Shown here piece after piece: positions 1-11,639 of a stretch of 64,000 nt of DNA. Numbering within the stretch: the stretch's first letter is position 1; each line of letters starts with the position of its first letter. Origin of the DNA: Agrostemma githago (taxonomy: Eukaryota > Streptophyta > Magnoliopsida > Caryophyllales > Caryophyllaceae); assembly GCA_958450325.1 (NCBI GenBank), contig OY288241.1:51222078-51286077 (forward strand), given 5' to 3'. The notes beneath the pieces are model-generated. The model did no database searches. It was given only the letters and a program-made list of their open reading frames with translations, and was not told the origin of the DNA. Both the position numbers and the translations under genes were made by a program.

Positions 1-647
1 ACCGCCTTCTGCTGCTTCTCACAACAAGTCAAGAATACATCAATCCAATCCGGGGTTCCCAAACATTCGGGCATCATGGCCCACAAGTACATCAAATCCG
101 CCCTAGGTAGATGTGTCGGTTCACCTTCGCAAAGAAATGTGGAGTTCAAAAGTCGGTGAACATAACGAAGGGCAGGATGACGAATATCAGCATTTTTAGC
201 CCCCTCATAAGCACTCTTAGCAATTTTTAACCAAAACTCATCCATCATACGCGTAGTAGGGGTCAGAAACGCCGCTTCCCCTCTCGGTGTTATTCCCCAC
301 GCTTCCCTCAACTCAGTAAAGTCTACATCTCGTTCTGAATCTCCGAGATGAAAAGTAATGTGAGGAGGGTCGTCATCACGATGGACTTCTAGGGTGGACA
401 AGAACTCAAGTGTGTAGCGCTTGTACGTGTTCGCGTGCATACCGTAAAAGTTTGCTAACCCAATACGCGTTAATAACGTCAACACCTCATCACTAATTCC
501 GAGCAACTCCAATGCCAAATTATCGACAAACTTTGTTTACAAAATAGCTCGATCAAATAGTTGACGCCATACCGATTTCTGTTTTGTACTCAGATTCTTA
601 CACCCCATATAGTCAACCGCGGTCGTCTTTTGCTTCTTTGGGGCCAT
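1..647 (-). pseudogene. Athila-type retrotransposon ORF1 (plant transposon protein domain), broken, runs off left edge
   Basis: Reading the minus strand from an ATG at 647-645 gives a basic start (MAPKKQKTT) and, after one in-frame TAA at 539-537 (codon 37), an open frame to the window edge. The downstream frame reads ...LELLGISDEV..., FYGMHANTYKRYTLEFL, FHLGDSERDVDFTEL, YEGAKNADIRHPALRYVHR and ends in a WIDVFLTCCEKQ stretch. This layout (FL-TL, then a FHLG-like turn and a ..DIRHP.LR..HR block) is that of the Arabidopsis retrotransposon ORF-1 / putative plant transposon family found with Athila elements; function is gag- or accessory-like and not well defined. The early stop and missing 3' part argue for a dead copy. 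The family is recognised from memory of the motif order, not by a search. Confidence 0.6.
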
Positions 648-1498
648 GACTCACGTTACTAAATTGGTTGACACTAACTTATCTACAGAAGACTCGACTC
701 AGATGCAACTCATTAGACAGACTGTGACAGAAACCGGTTACCTAGACCCGGACACAAGAATCACCGTAACTCAGCAGAACAGCTCAACAACAGCACACAA
801 ACAGACTTGCCCTAAACAGATTCACAAATGGCACGGGAATAGAGTAAAAGGATGAAGAGGGTCGGAAACTTACGAGACTGGACAAAATACAGCACCGAGC
901 GAAACCCGACTCACACGACTGCCTGAATACCGCTGAAAAGCTGAACTGAAGACCGCCGACGACACATGTGAGTCGCCTGAACCCGCGCGACTCGCCTGAC
1001 CCCTCACCGGACCACGAACAGCGACGACAATGACAGAACCGACGACAATGACAGAACCGACGACGATGCACGAACTGACGACAGACGGCGGACGTTCACG
1101 CAGAAACCGACGGCTTGAATTGAATTTGAAGTGAGGAGGAAGGATTGGTGGTAATGGTGAGGGATTTGAAATTGATTTGGGGAAGAAGTAGATCTAGGGT
1201 TTTAATTTGATTTGGGTAATTTGAGATTGAATTAGAAGGAATTTGATTTAGGGTTTAGAATTAGGATATGAAAGGGAGAGAGGGATGGGGATCGGGTCTG
1301 GTGTTTCAATTTTTTATTTATTTTTTATTTATTTATTTTTTTTAATTAAAAAAAAGAACTGACCTGTGAGAGTAGGGCCACGCGAGTCGCATAGGGTCCG
1401 CGCGACTCGCGTGGATGCCTGAAACTCCGTTCCTTTTTCTTCAATTTTTGCTCAGATTTTGAAGGATTTCCATGCTAGTCGCCCAGGACCCATGCTAG
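648..1498. other. Non-coding stretch upstream of the Athila-like fragment
   Basis: No supportable gene. It contains a tandem 18-mer (gacgacaatgacagaacc, 1023-1058, two perfect copies and a decayed third) and two pairs of GCGAGTCGC/GCGACTCGC motifs (968-995 and 1382-1410), each pair about 20 bp apart. The rest is AT-rich with simple runs at about 1310-1360. It may be the 5' untranslated part of the Athila-like element, which reads leftwards. Confidence 0.5.
1382..1410. repeat. Inverted pair GCGAGTCGC / GCGACTCGC, 20 bp apart
   Basis: GCGAGTCGC at 1382-1390 and its reverse complement GCGACTCGC at 1402-1410. The same pair with the same 20 bp offset lies in both LTRs of element B (47763/47783 and 54851/54871), although the surrounding sequence is unrelated. 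Confidence 0.6.
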
Positions 1499-1840
1499 TG
1501 ATAAGTGTAGTTTGTAGTGCCTATTTCGTAGTATTTTGGTCCCATTTTCCTTGTGGAATCGCTCCTTGGGAGCGATTTATGGGCTACTTATGCTTCCTCT
1601 AGTTCGTTTCAGGTTCCCGAGACCATTCATGAAGAGTTGGAGCGATTCCGACTCATTACATACACTTTTCGGAGCCAACGAAGCGGAGGAACGATCACTC
1701 GATGCCTTGGATTCGACCCCGAGACCTTGGGACCCAATCCCGAGCCTTCGAGACCCGATCCCGAGTCCCGAGAATCGATGAGAAGTCCATATGAAGCAAG
1801 GAGGAACCTTAAAGATCATATTGGAGGCCTACAAGACTCA

Positions 1841-1984
1841 TCCCCGACGGGTATGACCTCAACCCGTCCGGGATGAGGTGCACAAAAGAGGATGCTCCTG
1901 TTTTGGGTACATCCCGAACGGGACCAGCTCCTCCCGGCCGGGACCGACACCCTCCCGACCGGGACCACCTCCTCCCGGCCGGGA
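1841..1984 (+). repeat. Phased palindrome array, TCCCGGCCGGGA type
   Basis: Six dyads start at 1841, 1862, 1912, 1932, 1953 and 1973 (consensus TCCCGRYCGGGA; the best are TCCCGGCCGGGA at 1932-1943 and 1973-1984). Steps are 21, 50, 20, 21 and 20 bp. It ends 56 bp before the TATA box. Confidence 0.8.
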
Positions 1985-2039
1985 AGGTCTGCTGCTGCTC
2001 CGCACTTCATTCTTCTCTTCTTCTTTCCACTTGTAACCC

Positions 2040-2047
2040 TATATATA
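2040..2047 (+). promoter_or_regulatory. LTR TATA box
   Basis: TATATATA followed by a C-run, in the middle of the LTR. The same ACCCTATATATACCCCC context recurs at 62370 in the related LTR. Inferred pol II core promoter. Confidence 0.55.
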
Positions 2048-2457
2048 CCCCCCCCCTCTTGTATTAAGACACTATCTTAGCTTATGTTCTTCAAACCCTA
2101 GACTACTTTAGGTTAGATTAGTGTAGATTAGTCGGTAATTAGTAGTTAATCTTAGTTTAATCTTGTATTAAGAGATCTCTTGAAGAATCCATTCAATCTT
2201 GACAACATTGGTGGATGAATTTGGGTTTTCTTTTTATACAAGTGTTCATCTTTTCATCCTTCACTAGTATGGTATAATCCTTTCTTCCTTTTACTCTTTG
2301 TCTTGTTTAATTCACCCAAGTTTGCATCTTTGATTATTGTATTGTTCTTAGTTCATAGTTTTCACTAGTTTCATTATGGATGTTTTGTTTAACTACCGTT
2401 AGGTGCTAGTTGGTTATTAATTGGTGGCGGGATCCACGACAAATCCTACCATCAATT

Positions 2458-2475
2458 TGGCGCCGTTGCCGGGGA
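2458..2475 (+). other. Primer binding site, tRNA-Asp type
   Basis: TGGCGCCGTTGCCGGGGA three bases after the LTR end. This is the primer site typical of plant Athila-type Ty3/gypsy elements (complementary to the 3' end of tRNA-Asp). Confidence 0.8.
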
Positions 2476-2729
2476 CGGTGCTAGTTTAGACTTTGTTTTC
2501 CTAGTTACTTGACTTTGTCTTTGTGTTTGTGTTTTTCTTTTTCTTTTTGTTACCTTGCTTCTTGTGTGTGTGTGGTTTATTTCTCTCTTGTCTAGTGCCC
2601 AAAAAGCACTAGACTTCTCACGTTTGTTCTTAGTCTACAGTTTGTGCTTAGAGGTGGTGACTATCTTCTTCTTGCGACTTAGAGCCGCTTTAACGGACGG
2701 TTGCTAGGGCGAGAGGTTTCCAACCGGGT

Positions 2730-4109
2730 ATGGACTACGATTTTCGAGCGAGCATGGGGTTTGATCTAAACTCCCCACACATGGAAGCCGATATGAGCTA
2801 CCCCTCTTCTTCCATGAACCAAGGGTATGACATGACGTCCCCCTACCACTATCAAGCTTCTTGGGGTGATCAAGACTCTAGTGGGTATGAACTTCAAGGC
2901 TATGAAAACGGCTACCAACAAGTGAACGATTATCAATCCTACGATCATGGTGACTATTGCTCGAGTTATCAATGTGAACCCACCATGTTCAATCAAGATT
3001 CACTATATGGAAGCCAATACCCCCAAAACCCACCATATTACCCTCCACCCCAACCACAATATGAACCCCATGACCCACAATACTACCAAACACCCCAACC
3101 TCACTACCAACAATATGATGCCCCATCCCTTGGGCATCATCAAGATACCATGTTTAATCAAGATTATCAAGATTATCATCAAGATTGTCAAGATTATCAA
3201 GGAGCCTTACAAGACCCCAATGATCACCAATTGCCCGACATGGAGGAGTTTCAATCGCTTCTTCAAATGCAAAGGAGCCTCCAAGAAACGGCCCTTAAAT
3301 TGCAAAAAGAACAAGACGAATTATGGGCCCAAATTCGAAGGGAAAACGAGGCGAGGGATGCTCGATTAAATGCAATAGCGGTTCAAACCGTAATGTATTT
3401 ATCCCGAACATCGCAACTAGATGAAGGGTGCCCACTTGAGAAAGAGGAGCAACCTAACCATGAAGCCGCCAACGTTGTTCCCTTTGATAGAGAGATTTGC
3501 TTTGAAGAACCTCAATCGTCTACCCAAAAAGAGACGAATGAGGAGATGACCCTGGGTGAAGGCAACATTGGTGAGGAATTGGAGGAGGATGGTGAGTTGG
3601 ATGGTTTGGTGGAATTTGTGGAGTTGTTGGGTGAGATTGTTAGCCTCGAGTTGCCCTTGCGTGATAATGTGGATAAGCATCAAGAGCCCCTTACTAGTGA
3701 ACCAAGCAATGACTTGGAGGAGATTGAAACCGCCGGTAGAAGTTTCGATCCTCTTCTCCAAGATGATGTGGGGCCGAGTGATGAAGATGGGGAACCACAA
3801 CTTGAGGAAAGTGTGGGGGTGTGCATCGAGGAGATGAGGCCAAAACCGCTTTTTGTGCCTTGTTTCTTGGAAATGAAGCTTGCTAATGATTGGAGGCGAT
3901 GCCTAGGGAGGAAGAGGCCGGTGAAGCTCATAGGATGGATAGACCCCGGATATGACACGAATGATGATTTTGGGTCTTGGAAATCCTACTTCTTGCCTCC
4001 ACCTTGGAGGTCGTGGAGGTTGGCAAAGCTCGAGCGCTTCTTGGGCCTCCACTATGATGTCGGCAGCGCGTTTGACTTGCTCCTCCATGCCCTTGAGGGC
4101 TACGGTTGA
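2730..4109 (+). CDS. Intact 459-aa retroelement-borne protein of unknown function (Y/Q/P-rich N-terminus, coiled coil, acidic middle)
   Basis: Begins 255 bp after the primer site, in the gag position, and is open for 459 codons. Residues 1-165 are low-complexity, rich in Tyr, Gln, Pro and Asp (prion-like; repeats of QDY/QDC near 145-157). Residues 171-212 form a predicted amphipathic coiled coil (MEEFQSLLQMQ...ARL). Residues about 230-360 are strongly acidic. The last 90 residues are compact and aromatic (...CFLEMKLANDWRRC, GWIDPGY, FGSWKSYFLPPPWRSW) and look like a folded or conserved module. I see no zinc knuckle, DTG protease or catalytic motif, and do not recognise the family. It may be a diverged gag or accessory protein of a non-autonomous Athila relative. 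An open frame this long with no stop suggests recent activity or selection. The upstream in-frame Met codons are absent, so the first ATG is used. Confidence 0.65.
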   Translation: MDYDFRASMGFDLNSPHMEADMSYPSSSMNQGYDMTSPYHYQASWGDQDSSGYELQGYENGYQQVNDYQSYDHGDYCSSYQCEPTMFNQDSLYGSQYPQNPPYYPPPQPQYEPHDPQYYQTPQPHYQQYDAPSLGHHQDTMFNQDYQDYHQDCQDYQGALQDPNDHQLPDMEEFQSLLQMQRSLQETALKLQKEQDELWAQIRRENEARDARLNAIAVQTVMYLSRTSQLDEGCPLEKEEQPNHEAANVVPFDREICFEEPQSSTQKETNEEMTLGEGNIGEELEEDGELDGLVEFVELLGEIVSLELPLRDNVDKHQEPLTSEPSNDLEEIETAGRSFDPLLQDDVGPSDEDGEPQLEESVGVCIEEMRPKPLFVPCFLEMKLANDWRRCLGRKRPVKLIGWIDPGYDTNDDFGSWKSYFLPPPWRSWRLAKLERFLGLHYDVGSAFDLLLHALEGYG

Positions 4110-4425
4110 AGGAGAGTCCATCATCCTAGGTTTGACGGAGTTCCTAAAGAACCGTCATGTTGTATATTCCCCCTTTCTCCTCTTTAGAATACTTGTGCTT
4201 GTATTTGTGTGTTTTATTTTCTCTTGATTTTGTTTGTTTTTGTGGGATTCTTGTAATTGATTTGGTATTTTGATGAGCGATGTGAGGGAGTGAATTTGAT
4301 GTGTACTTTGAGTTTATTGTGATAGGTGAAGTGAAGGTGACTCCTAGAAAGGAGTGGTTAGTGATAGAGCTTGGATCGTGAGCAAGGGAATCGGTTTTTG
4401 GGGTCATGGGAATCATGAAGACCCT

Positions 4426-4589
4426 TCCCGACTGGGAAGGGTGTGTCGTCCTGACCGGGATGGGGCCGTCCCGATCGGGATGAGGGTGCCAAAAATCGAG
4501 TTCACTGGAGTGTCATCCCGATCGGGAAGGAGGCTTCCCGACCGGGACGGGTATGTCATCCCAACCGGGACCACCCATCCCGACCGGGA
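4426..4589 (+). repeat. Second phased palindrome array inside the element, 3' of the ORF
   Basis: Seven dyads of consensus TCCCGRYCGGGA start at 4426, 4449, 4469, 4516, 4536, 4559 and 4578 (steps 23, 20, 47, 20, 23, 19). A TATA-like TATATA followed by CCCCC lies 57 bp downstream at 4646-4651, the same spacing as in the LTR, though the flanks are not the LTR. This could be a remnant of the 3' LTR promoter or an internal promoter. Confidence 0.7.
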
Positions 4590-4651
4590 TGATCCCCTAC
4601 TCCTTTTTGGTGCCTCTTCTTCGACATTCAAGCCCACCCAACCATTATATA

Positions 4652-6890
4652 CCCCCGCCCAACCTCCCTACCTTCCTTTCTCATATCATACCACCCACAT
4701 ACTTCATTTTCATATCCTCACTTCATCTTTTATCTACTTTAGACGGGTATACACATCAATTTCTACCCCCTCACACCATTACTACCTTAGCCATGTGGTT
4801 TTCTCAAGCTTGAAGAAGGATGACAATGACGACAACAAGCAAGTACCTATATTGATTTATGAGACGATGGAGCGAGTGAGTTGCTAACCGTACGGTACGG
4901 CAACTATCCTCTCTTTTCCGTTTTATTGCTTGTTTTTCCCTTGTTTCTCCCCTTCCCCTTAGTCATGGTGGCCTTCGAGGCCTTGGTTTTGGTTGCTCCC
5001 GATTCTCGATGATGTGACTACATCGAGAGTCATTTTTCAAAATCCAAATTTTACAAGTTTTTCACTTTTTCTCTTTGAGGATTTAGGCGGAATCCGGGCT
5101 AGGTGACTTGATTACACCTAGTCCTCCCCTCCCATTTCCTTTTATTTCCTTCTTTTTATTTATTTTTTCTTCCCCCTTCCATATCTTTTTCTTGTCTCGG
5201 CCCATGGTGACTTGACTACACCCCGGCCGGACACCTTCTACCCTTTTCTCCACTTTTCTTTTTCGATTTATAGCTTTATTTTCGTAGTTTCTTTTGTGCT
5301 CCCATGCACTACGGTCGAGCATGAGGACATGGCTCGACTTAAGTGTGGGGGAGTGGTATTCTAGCATAGTTAGCTTTATTTTTGTAGTTTTTCGAGAAAA
5401 AAATCTTTAAAAAATCCTAAAAATTTGAAAAATTTTCACAAAAATCAAAAAGATTTTCTTTTGTGTGTTTTCCTTTTTTGTCGTCGTTATGTCGTGTATT
5501 TGTTGTATTGTATGTGTTTTGCTTCCTCTTTCCTTATAGGTGGCTTAAATCACCGCTAGCTTTGGAAAGCTTTCAAGACTACCGGTAACATCTTATCCCT
5601 TTTTCTTCTTTATCTCTCGCGGAGTTTGGAGGAGATTTGTGGTGATGTGTGCTCGGGAGGAGCTTTGTAAAGTTTGTGGGTGATTTGGTGATTTGTTTGG
5701 AAGTTAGGGGTGGTGTTTGTGTTATGTTTGTGTTCATTTTGTGTTGTTCTTGCTTTGTTGCTTTTGTTTCTCTTTCTTTCGTTTTCGTTGAGTCTTTGTT
5801 TTGTGTTTTGTTGTGTGCCTTGTGTGTAACCATTTTCGAAAACCCGGTTTAGAGGCTAGTGTGTGAGTGTCTACTTTCCCTTCTTAGTAGTGTAAATCGA
5901 GTCTTGGACTTTAATCTAGTAGAATGACCCTAAATCAATGATTTCGTTGGTCTTTTACCTTGAGTCCACCTAGCTTACTAGGGATTTACTACGGGATTTG
6001 CACTTTTGACCATTATGACCACCCACGGTGTGAAAAGGCCTTGGTTACCGAGTCACGTCCCTTAGGTGACCGTGTTTGGGGTTGTTTGATTAGTCCAAGT
6101 TCTCCACTTTTTGTGGGTTTGAAGGGAAGGGCCCGTCCCGACTCACCCATTACCCTACCTCCTACACATATCCGCAAAATAAATTGCAAGGTGTTGATTT
6201 CCCTCTTTCTTAATTGTCAAGAAATGCCAAAAAGCCAAATCTTGCCAAGAAAAGGCAAATAAAAGAAAAAGAAAGAAAATGAAAGAAAGAAAAGAATGAA
6301 GGAAAAGAAAAGGCACAAAAGCCAAAAAGAAAATAGAAAAGAAGAAAAAAAAGAATGGCATGGCAAAACAAGGCAAAAATGCAAAAGAAAAGAGAAAATG
6401 CCAAAAGAAAATCGTCTCACAAAAAGATCTTAACCCCACAAAAATAAGCCTTTTTCCGACTTTTGCCGTGAAGAGCCTACCAAAGGACCGAGTCCCGAGG
6501 AAGGATGATAGCGGCATTAGTCGGTCTTCCCTCATTTTGCATGTTTTTCACTTTTTACTTGGACTAGTTAGGCGGTTTCGGGCATGGGACGACCCTCTTG
6601 GCTCTTTGCTAAAGGGGGCGGGGTCTCACTTACCTACAGTGTCGACTAACACCGTGGATCATCACTTCCCACTCCGCCGATCGTCCCGTAGTACGTTTTT
6701 AGAATGTTAGGAGGACCTAGGTAAGTTACCAACGTTTTTGTTGCTTTATCGTCATACTATTAGGGTTTAGTCCATCTTGGTTTGTATTGCTAGCTTGGGA
6801 ACGTTGTCGCTTGCCTCGAGTCCTAAACCGGTGTTTCTTTCACCGCTTTTTTGAGGGAAGCGGTATTTCTTTTCTTTTGGGTGCATACTG
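4652..6890. other. Non-coding interior of the Athila-PBS element
   Basis: No ORF with family features. It holds pyrimidine-rich stretches (5100-5240), a GAAAAG-type purine-rich tract on the plus strand (about 6236-6415) and a GC-balanced block 6440-6720. Short spurious frames occur on both strands. Probably untranslated element RNA. Confidence 0.4.
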
Positions 6891-9668
6891 TTAGCATTTA
6901 GTTTTCAGAAGACTGTCATGAGTTAGCATACTGTTAGACCATCTCATTTACCAGCATACCCTCTAATCAACTAACTTTAGGTGACATACAAAAACGTCTC
7001 CAAACACAGAAAACATATCAAGCGACGAACTCATAATATGACAGGTAAGCTAGACATGGCCCGGAAGAAGCGTATTCACCAACAATTTTACTAACACTCG
7101 TCATGGAGCACAGAAATTTCCTTCCGTCAACGCAACACTCAAACATACACATGTCGGAAAATCAGCCCAACGAGTACACTTTCATTTCATAAAATGTTTC
7201 CTAGGCTGGACAGTAATCCAGACACGAGCAGGACAAACCATGGGAGTCAAACCATGGGAGTCACAAATTCTCGTATAAGATAGTTTTACGATACCATCAT
7301 GAGCATAACAAATTGAGTAATGTTTACCGCTAAACACAAACTCTGGAGAAAACGGCTCTCATTAAGTTGACGATTACAAATTGCAACATTACAATCCTCA
7401 CTTACATGAAACCCAGAAATATAGTGGATGCAAAATCCTAAAATACATAGAATCGAATACCTGGAATTGTTAATTGAAGCAAGTGGAGCTCTTTGACCAC
7501 TCATAGTGACCACCTCAAATCCTACTCTCTGATTTCCTTCCCTACTCTCACCTTAATGTGGGTCATACTGTATTGTATAATTAACAGTGGGTGCTTATCC
7601 TGCAAGAAACCTATACAAGAGTATATAAAATAAGCTTGTATGTCATGGTCAAGCCACTTCCAGCTGCTCTAAAATATGTGCTCCCATATCCAATTTCATT
7701 TGTTTACTATACAGTCCACCCTTCCCTCTCTGTCAAAGCTACATACGTGAGTAAAAGCTAAGCTACGAAATAAGTTTTCCACACGACCTAGGAACAGTGC
7801 AAGGTAAAATGATAACACTGAAAGCAGTTGGCAATATGTACTCATAATGTAGACAGACATGTATTAAAAGAGTGAGTGTTATTACTTGGAGAGAGTTTTC
7901 AATGATATCACTTCAGTCCAAGGGTGAATCAAGAACTTCTCCGCTCTTCAGAATTCTGTAATGTTCTTCCTGAGAATGATAAAAAAATGATGACAATCTA
8001 GCAAAGGAATAGCAAGAAGCAAATATTTCGAAAAACACATAAAAAATGAAAATATTATTAACCTTTAATTCCTCCAAGACATGAGAATTTTCTGACAAGA
8101 GAACTTAAAGACTAAATTCAATGTGATGGAGGTTGACTCAGAGCTTGCAAAGAGAAGTCCAAACATAATCTGTGTGATGAAAGAACGCCTAGACCTTGTG
8201 AAATATGAGCAAATTTCTCCACTAATCTTTCCTTTTTTAGAGAAAATAAAAATAAGGAATCAAGGACAACAAGGGTTATCAAAAGATTGCACCTCTCCAG
8301 AAGCAAAAAACAACATAATAAAAAATAATTAGACAAAAAATACAATCAAACACAACACAAATAACCAAAACACTTGACCAAATAGAATTCCAAACTTCCT
8401 CAAATTTACTAAAGATGGAACTCACAATCTTGCATTGTTGGTCAAAATCACAACCTATTTTACTCAAAGTTGATAAAAGTATCCAACAGTGGGTGTATGA
8501 AAGTCCTAAACTCATCTAATTTATGAAAACACCTTGATACTTTTGATTTAAAATGAGGCGTCCAAGTGTTATAGCCTTATTAGATACCCAAGTATAGAAG
8601 GTGAAAGCACCGAAAAGTGACATACAACCAACGGCCTCATAGTTCGTTTTAGCTCAGCTCTAATAAGTTCAACTTAGCTCTTATAAAGGACTGCTCGCCT
8701 CTAATAAGCTTAGTGCAACTCCTGTGGAACTCCTATCATCTCAACTCAACAACCACCACCACAACAACTGCTATGATACAACCATACAATAAGCATTCTA
8801 AATTTCTTGCGATAGGCCGATGGTCAATGCATGATCAATATGCATGATCGCGGAGAGGGTGAAAGGCTAAACATAAAAAAAAAATACTGTAAAAAGTTAG
8901 TGAGGATGAGGATAAGAACATATACCCATCACCCTTTGGCCATAGGAGTTTCTCTTTACACCAGGTTGATGCTTATTCTTCCTAAGGCTACCCAATTCAC
9001 TATACTCCTTCCTCACATTATCGTCGAAACCATTATAAGCCATTTGCGACAGATTTAAGTTTCTCAAACTCTTTTCTTGAACACTTAATCTTTTGACTTA
9101 CTACCCCATTTGAACTGACATAATTGGAATTACCCTTTTTACCCTTTCTTCCACTCTTCTTCCCCACATATACACAATTCCAACCACAATAGGTTCATCA
9201 ATTAACTCCATAGTCAATTCACAGGCTACATGATCGTCACACTTTGAATTACTATCCCTCGATTCATGTTCGTTTAGTTGAAACCCACGTCATTTACTCA
9301 GTAAAAGCTCAGAACTTTCACCATTATCATCAAAGCCTGAAACTTGCAACACACAAGAACCTAAAAACACAAAATACCTCTGACCCAAAACCGAGTACCA
9401 AAATGAAGAAAGTAAAGGTACTATTGCACCAATCAATATTCGATATATAGTAGTCTAAAGTCCTAAACTGTCTCGTTTTCAAACGGAAAGCGCCTATCTT
9501 GATATCATTATGGCACAATAAAAAAAATCAACAATCGTCAGTCTAAAGTTCTGATGATCTGCTGTTTTCTACCGGAAATGGAATGTAGGTCAACTAAAAC
9601 AATCAATCAAAAGTTTTCAACAATGACATTACAAATATAATCAAATTAAGATTAATTAGATCATATAC
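6891..9668. other. AT-rich non-coding part of the gene-fragment island
   Basis: Starts with a small duplication of GCATACTGTTAG near 6893 and 6928. Two short minus-strand segments look exon-like by their splice borders (about 8062-8090, ending ...VLEELK before GT; and 7917-7971, ...EEHYRILKSGE), but I cannot name them. Otherwise no gene is supported. Confidence 0.3.
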
Positions 9669-9709
9669 CCTTTTGATAGCAACATCCTCTCCAGTCTGAA
9701 CATTGATCC
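9669..9709 (-). pseudogene. Isolated casein kinase I-like exon (41 bp)
   Basis: On the minus strand the exon lies between an acceptor (GATCAG) and a donor (GTATAT) and reads GINVQTGEDVAIKR. Plant casein kinase I (CKL) proteins have G(I/V)NVQTGEEVAVKLE here, directly after the glycine-rich loop, and in that family this is a short exon. The preceding exon with the start Met and GSGSFGELYL loop is not in the 800 bp upstream, and the next exon (..KTKHPQL..YESK..) is not downstream. So this is a captured or left-over piece, not a working kinase gene. The final LE of the exon is replaced by R, a further sign of decay. Confidence 0.5.
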
Positions 9710-11639
9710 CTGATCAACATACACAAACAAAAACATCAAAATTAACATATTTAGATCATAAATTTGTTTTTTAAAAAACAAAAACATCAAAATCAACATA
9801 ATTAGATGATAAAAATAATATAGTAAACAAGGTTAGACCAAATGAAAACTCTCGGAATATCGATCTCGGGGATAGAATCAAATTAAAACTCCCATAAAAT
9901 CGATCTCGGAGATAGTAAACAAGGTTAGATGAAATTAAAAAATCCCTAAAATCGATATCGGAGTTACTAATAACATAATAACCGAACCAAAAAAAACAGA
10001 TTCTACAGAAATTAATATCAAATCAATTTCTGCTGAAAAACTTAAGATCAAAATCAAGCAATCAATAAATCAGATGAAGAAACGTTATCAAATCAACCGA
10101 AATCAGATGAAACAAGCTCGGATGAAAAAAAAAAATCACATTAAAGCTTACCTGAATCGATGAAGGTACCTAACTGATGGCTCGATCTGGTCACCTGAAA
10201 CGAAAGGCAAAAACAGGAGCATGAATCAAACCTGAAAATCAAACTTTGTGTAGAAAATAGCAAATCATCAGAACCCTATCAATCAAATATCGAAACTTCA
10301 TTAAAAAAAGTCTACCAGAAAAAATTTAATGAAACGAATTGCAACTAAAAAGTAACAGCAAAAACAGATCTAACCCTAAAAAAAAGGGAAAATCTGAAAG
10401 GAAACGTAATATAGAAATGAAAAAGGAATAAGTAGAGAGAGAAAATGCAAAAGACGGAAAGGGAAAAGGGAAAGCAGAGAGAAGAGCGTGAAGAAGAGGT
10501 AGAGGAAAGCGTGAAGAAGAAGCAGAAGAAAGCACTATTGCGGGACTATAGCAGCACTGTAAGCTACAGTGCGCCCAATCTCTCCCTTTTTAAAGGGTTG
10601 GGGATTTGCGCCAACGTCACTTATAATCCCAAGTTGTTTCCAACTAAAAGCGAACCCCTTGCCAATGCCATACCAAATTTCAGTCAACCCATAACACACA
10701 CCAAACCTCACTAAATCCTCACTCATCGAGCACCATGATCAAATGCCCTAAACGAGTAAACGTACAACATCTTAAATATCTCAATTTCTATCTTTTTGTT
10801 CGACGACCCTAAACGGTTAGGGAGATATCATAAAAAAAAAGCCAAACCAAACACCTATTTGATTCACACACCACACAATTACACAAGTAAAATCAACGGT
10901 TCTTTAGTTTTGCTTTTTGAAAACCAAAATCACACACATAAAAATAGCGAATTCAAGAAAAAACAAACACAATTGCACCCAAAATCAAAACCCGTTTCAA
11001 TAAGAGAGCGTTAAACCAGAAAGATTAATCAGAAAGTCATATAAAACCTTAGAAAAAAAAAAGCAAGATGAACCAAGGAAAATGCCTACACTGATGTGAA
11101 CAACATATAAAGAGCAGAATTAACTGCAGTATACCAAACCCTCATCCTAGCTATCACAATAAAATTCAGGCACAAAGACAACCTCTTGAACCAAGTAAGC
11201 TAAAATCCCAATTGCAAGGATGCATATGCGAGAATGTTGTAAGCAATGCAGTTGGATGAAACAAAGTTATATCATCACTTGAGCACCAACAGCACAACAC
11301 GTACAATTAGGAGCAGTAGAGCATGCATCCCCATTTACCAGAGAGGGATTCAAGACAATGAACTTTACAAGGCTTGGAATTATCCTGATACAAATTTTCA
11401 AGCAGATGGGTTGGATTATTGTCTAATTTTATGGCAAGCATTATGATACTAAATCTTAGTTGAGATAGCTAATGAACAAGAAAGTTTGAAACAAACCGAT
11501 TAAGCGTGATCCAGGTCCCAACATTAACTGCAGAAACACGAGGTAAAATTCAAAGATAGAATTATCCAAGAAGTAACACAAATTGGATGATTGCAAGAGT
11601 AAACAATATGAACGCTAACAAAATTGCAGGAAACCGTCA
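9710..11639. other. Leader-like and AT-rich sequence between gene fragments
   Basis: Minus-strand order resembles a plant 5' leader: a CTTTAAAAAGG-type promoter stretch and dyad near 10550-10600, a C/T-rich transcript start zone (10400-10535), and a 43 bp non-coding exon bounded by AG and GT at 10152-10194. Parts of it (10060-10140 and 10240-10330) repeat, with divergence, at 14180-14240, 14560-14640 and 17320-17400. Three diverged copies of a ~45 bp segment 'atcgatctcgg(a/g)gatag' lie at 9850-9965. Confidence 0.35.

Larger units (their letters stand above)
1499..2454 (+). repeat. 5' LTR of the Athila-PBS element
   Basis: Starts TGATAAGTGTAG and ends ACCATCA, directly before the primer site at 2458. 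Contains a phased palindrome array (1841-1984) and a TATA-like TATATATA at 2040-2047, 56 bp downstream of the array. The start, the array, the TATA and the 'cttgacaacattggtgga' segment all recur at 61876-62600, which supports the LTR call. Confidence 0.75.
1499..6890 (+). mobile_element. LTR retroelement with Athila-type primer site, single unrecognised ORF, no pol (3' LTR not found)
   Basis: Composite of a 956 bp LTR (1499-2454, TGATAAGTG...CATCA), a primer binding site beginning 3 bp later, and an intact ORF (2730-4109). No protease, reverse transcriptase or integrase is visible, so it would depend on another element. No second copy of the LTR is seen before about 6890, where sequence character changes to the AT-rich gene-fragment island, so the right boundary is approximate and the 3' LTR is probably deleted. 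A related LTR lies at 61876-63371. Confidence 0.6.

Noticed and set aside
1553..1876. 107-codon frame in the LTR
   Set aside because: Inside the 5' LTR, ends in the palindrome array, not conserved in the LTR at 61876.
4354..4887. 177-codon plus-strand frame 3' of the 459-aa ORF
   Set aside because: Covers the palindrome array and promoter-like sequence; repeated GRDGP-type peptides come from the palindromes.
7286..8515. Several 60-78-codon minus-strand frames as possible exons
   Set aside because: Splice-like borders occur by chance in AT-rich DNA, and the peptides are unrecognisable.
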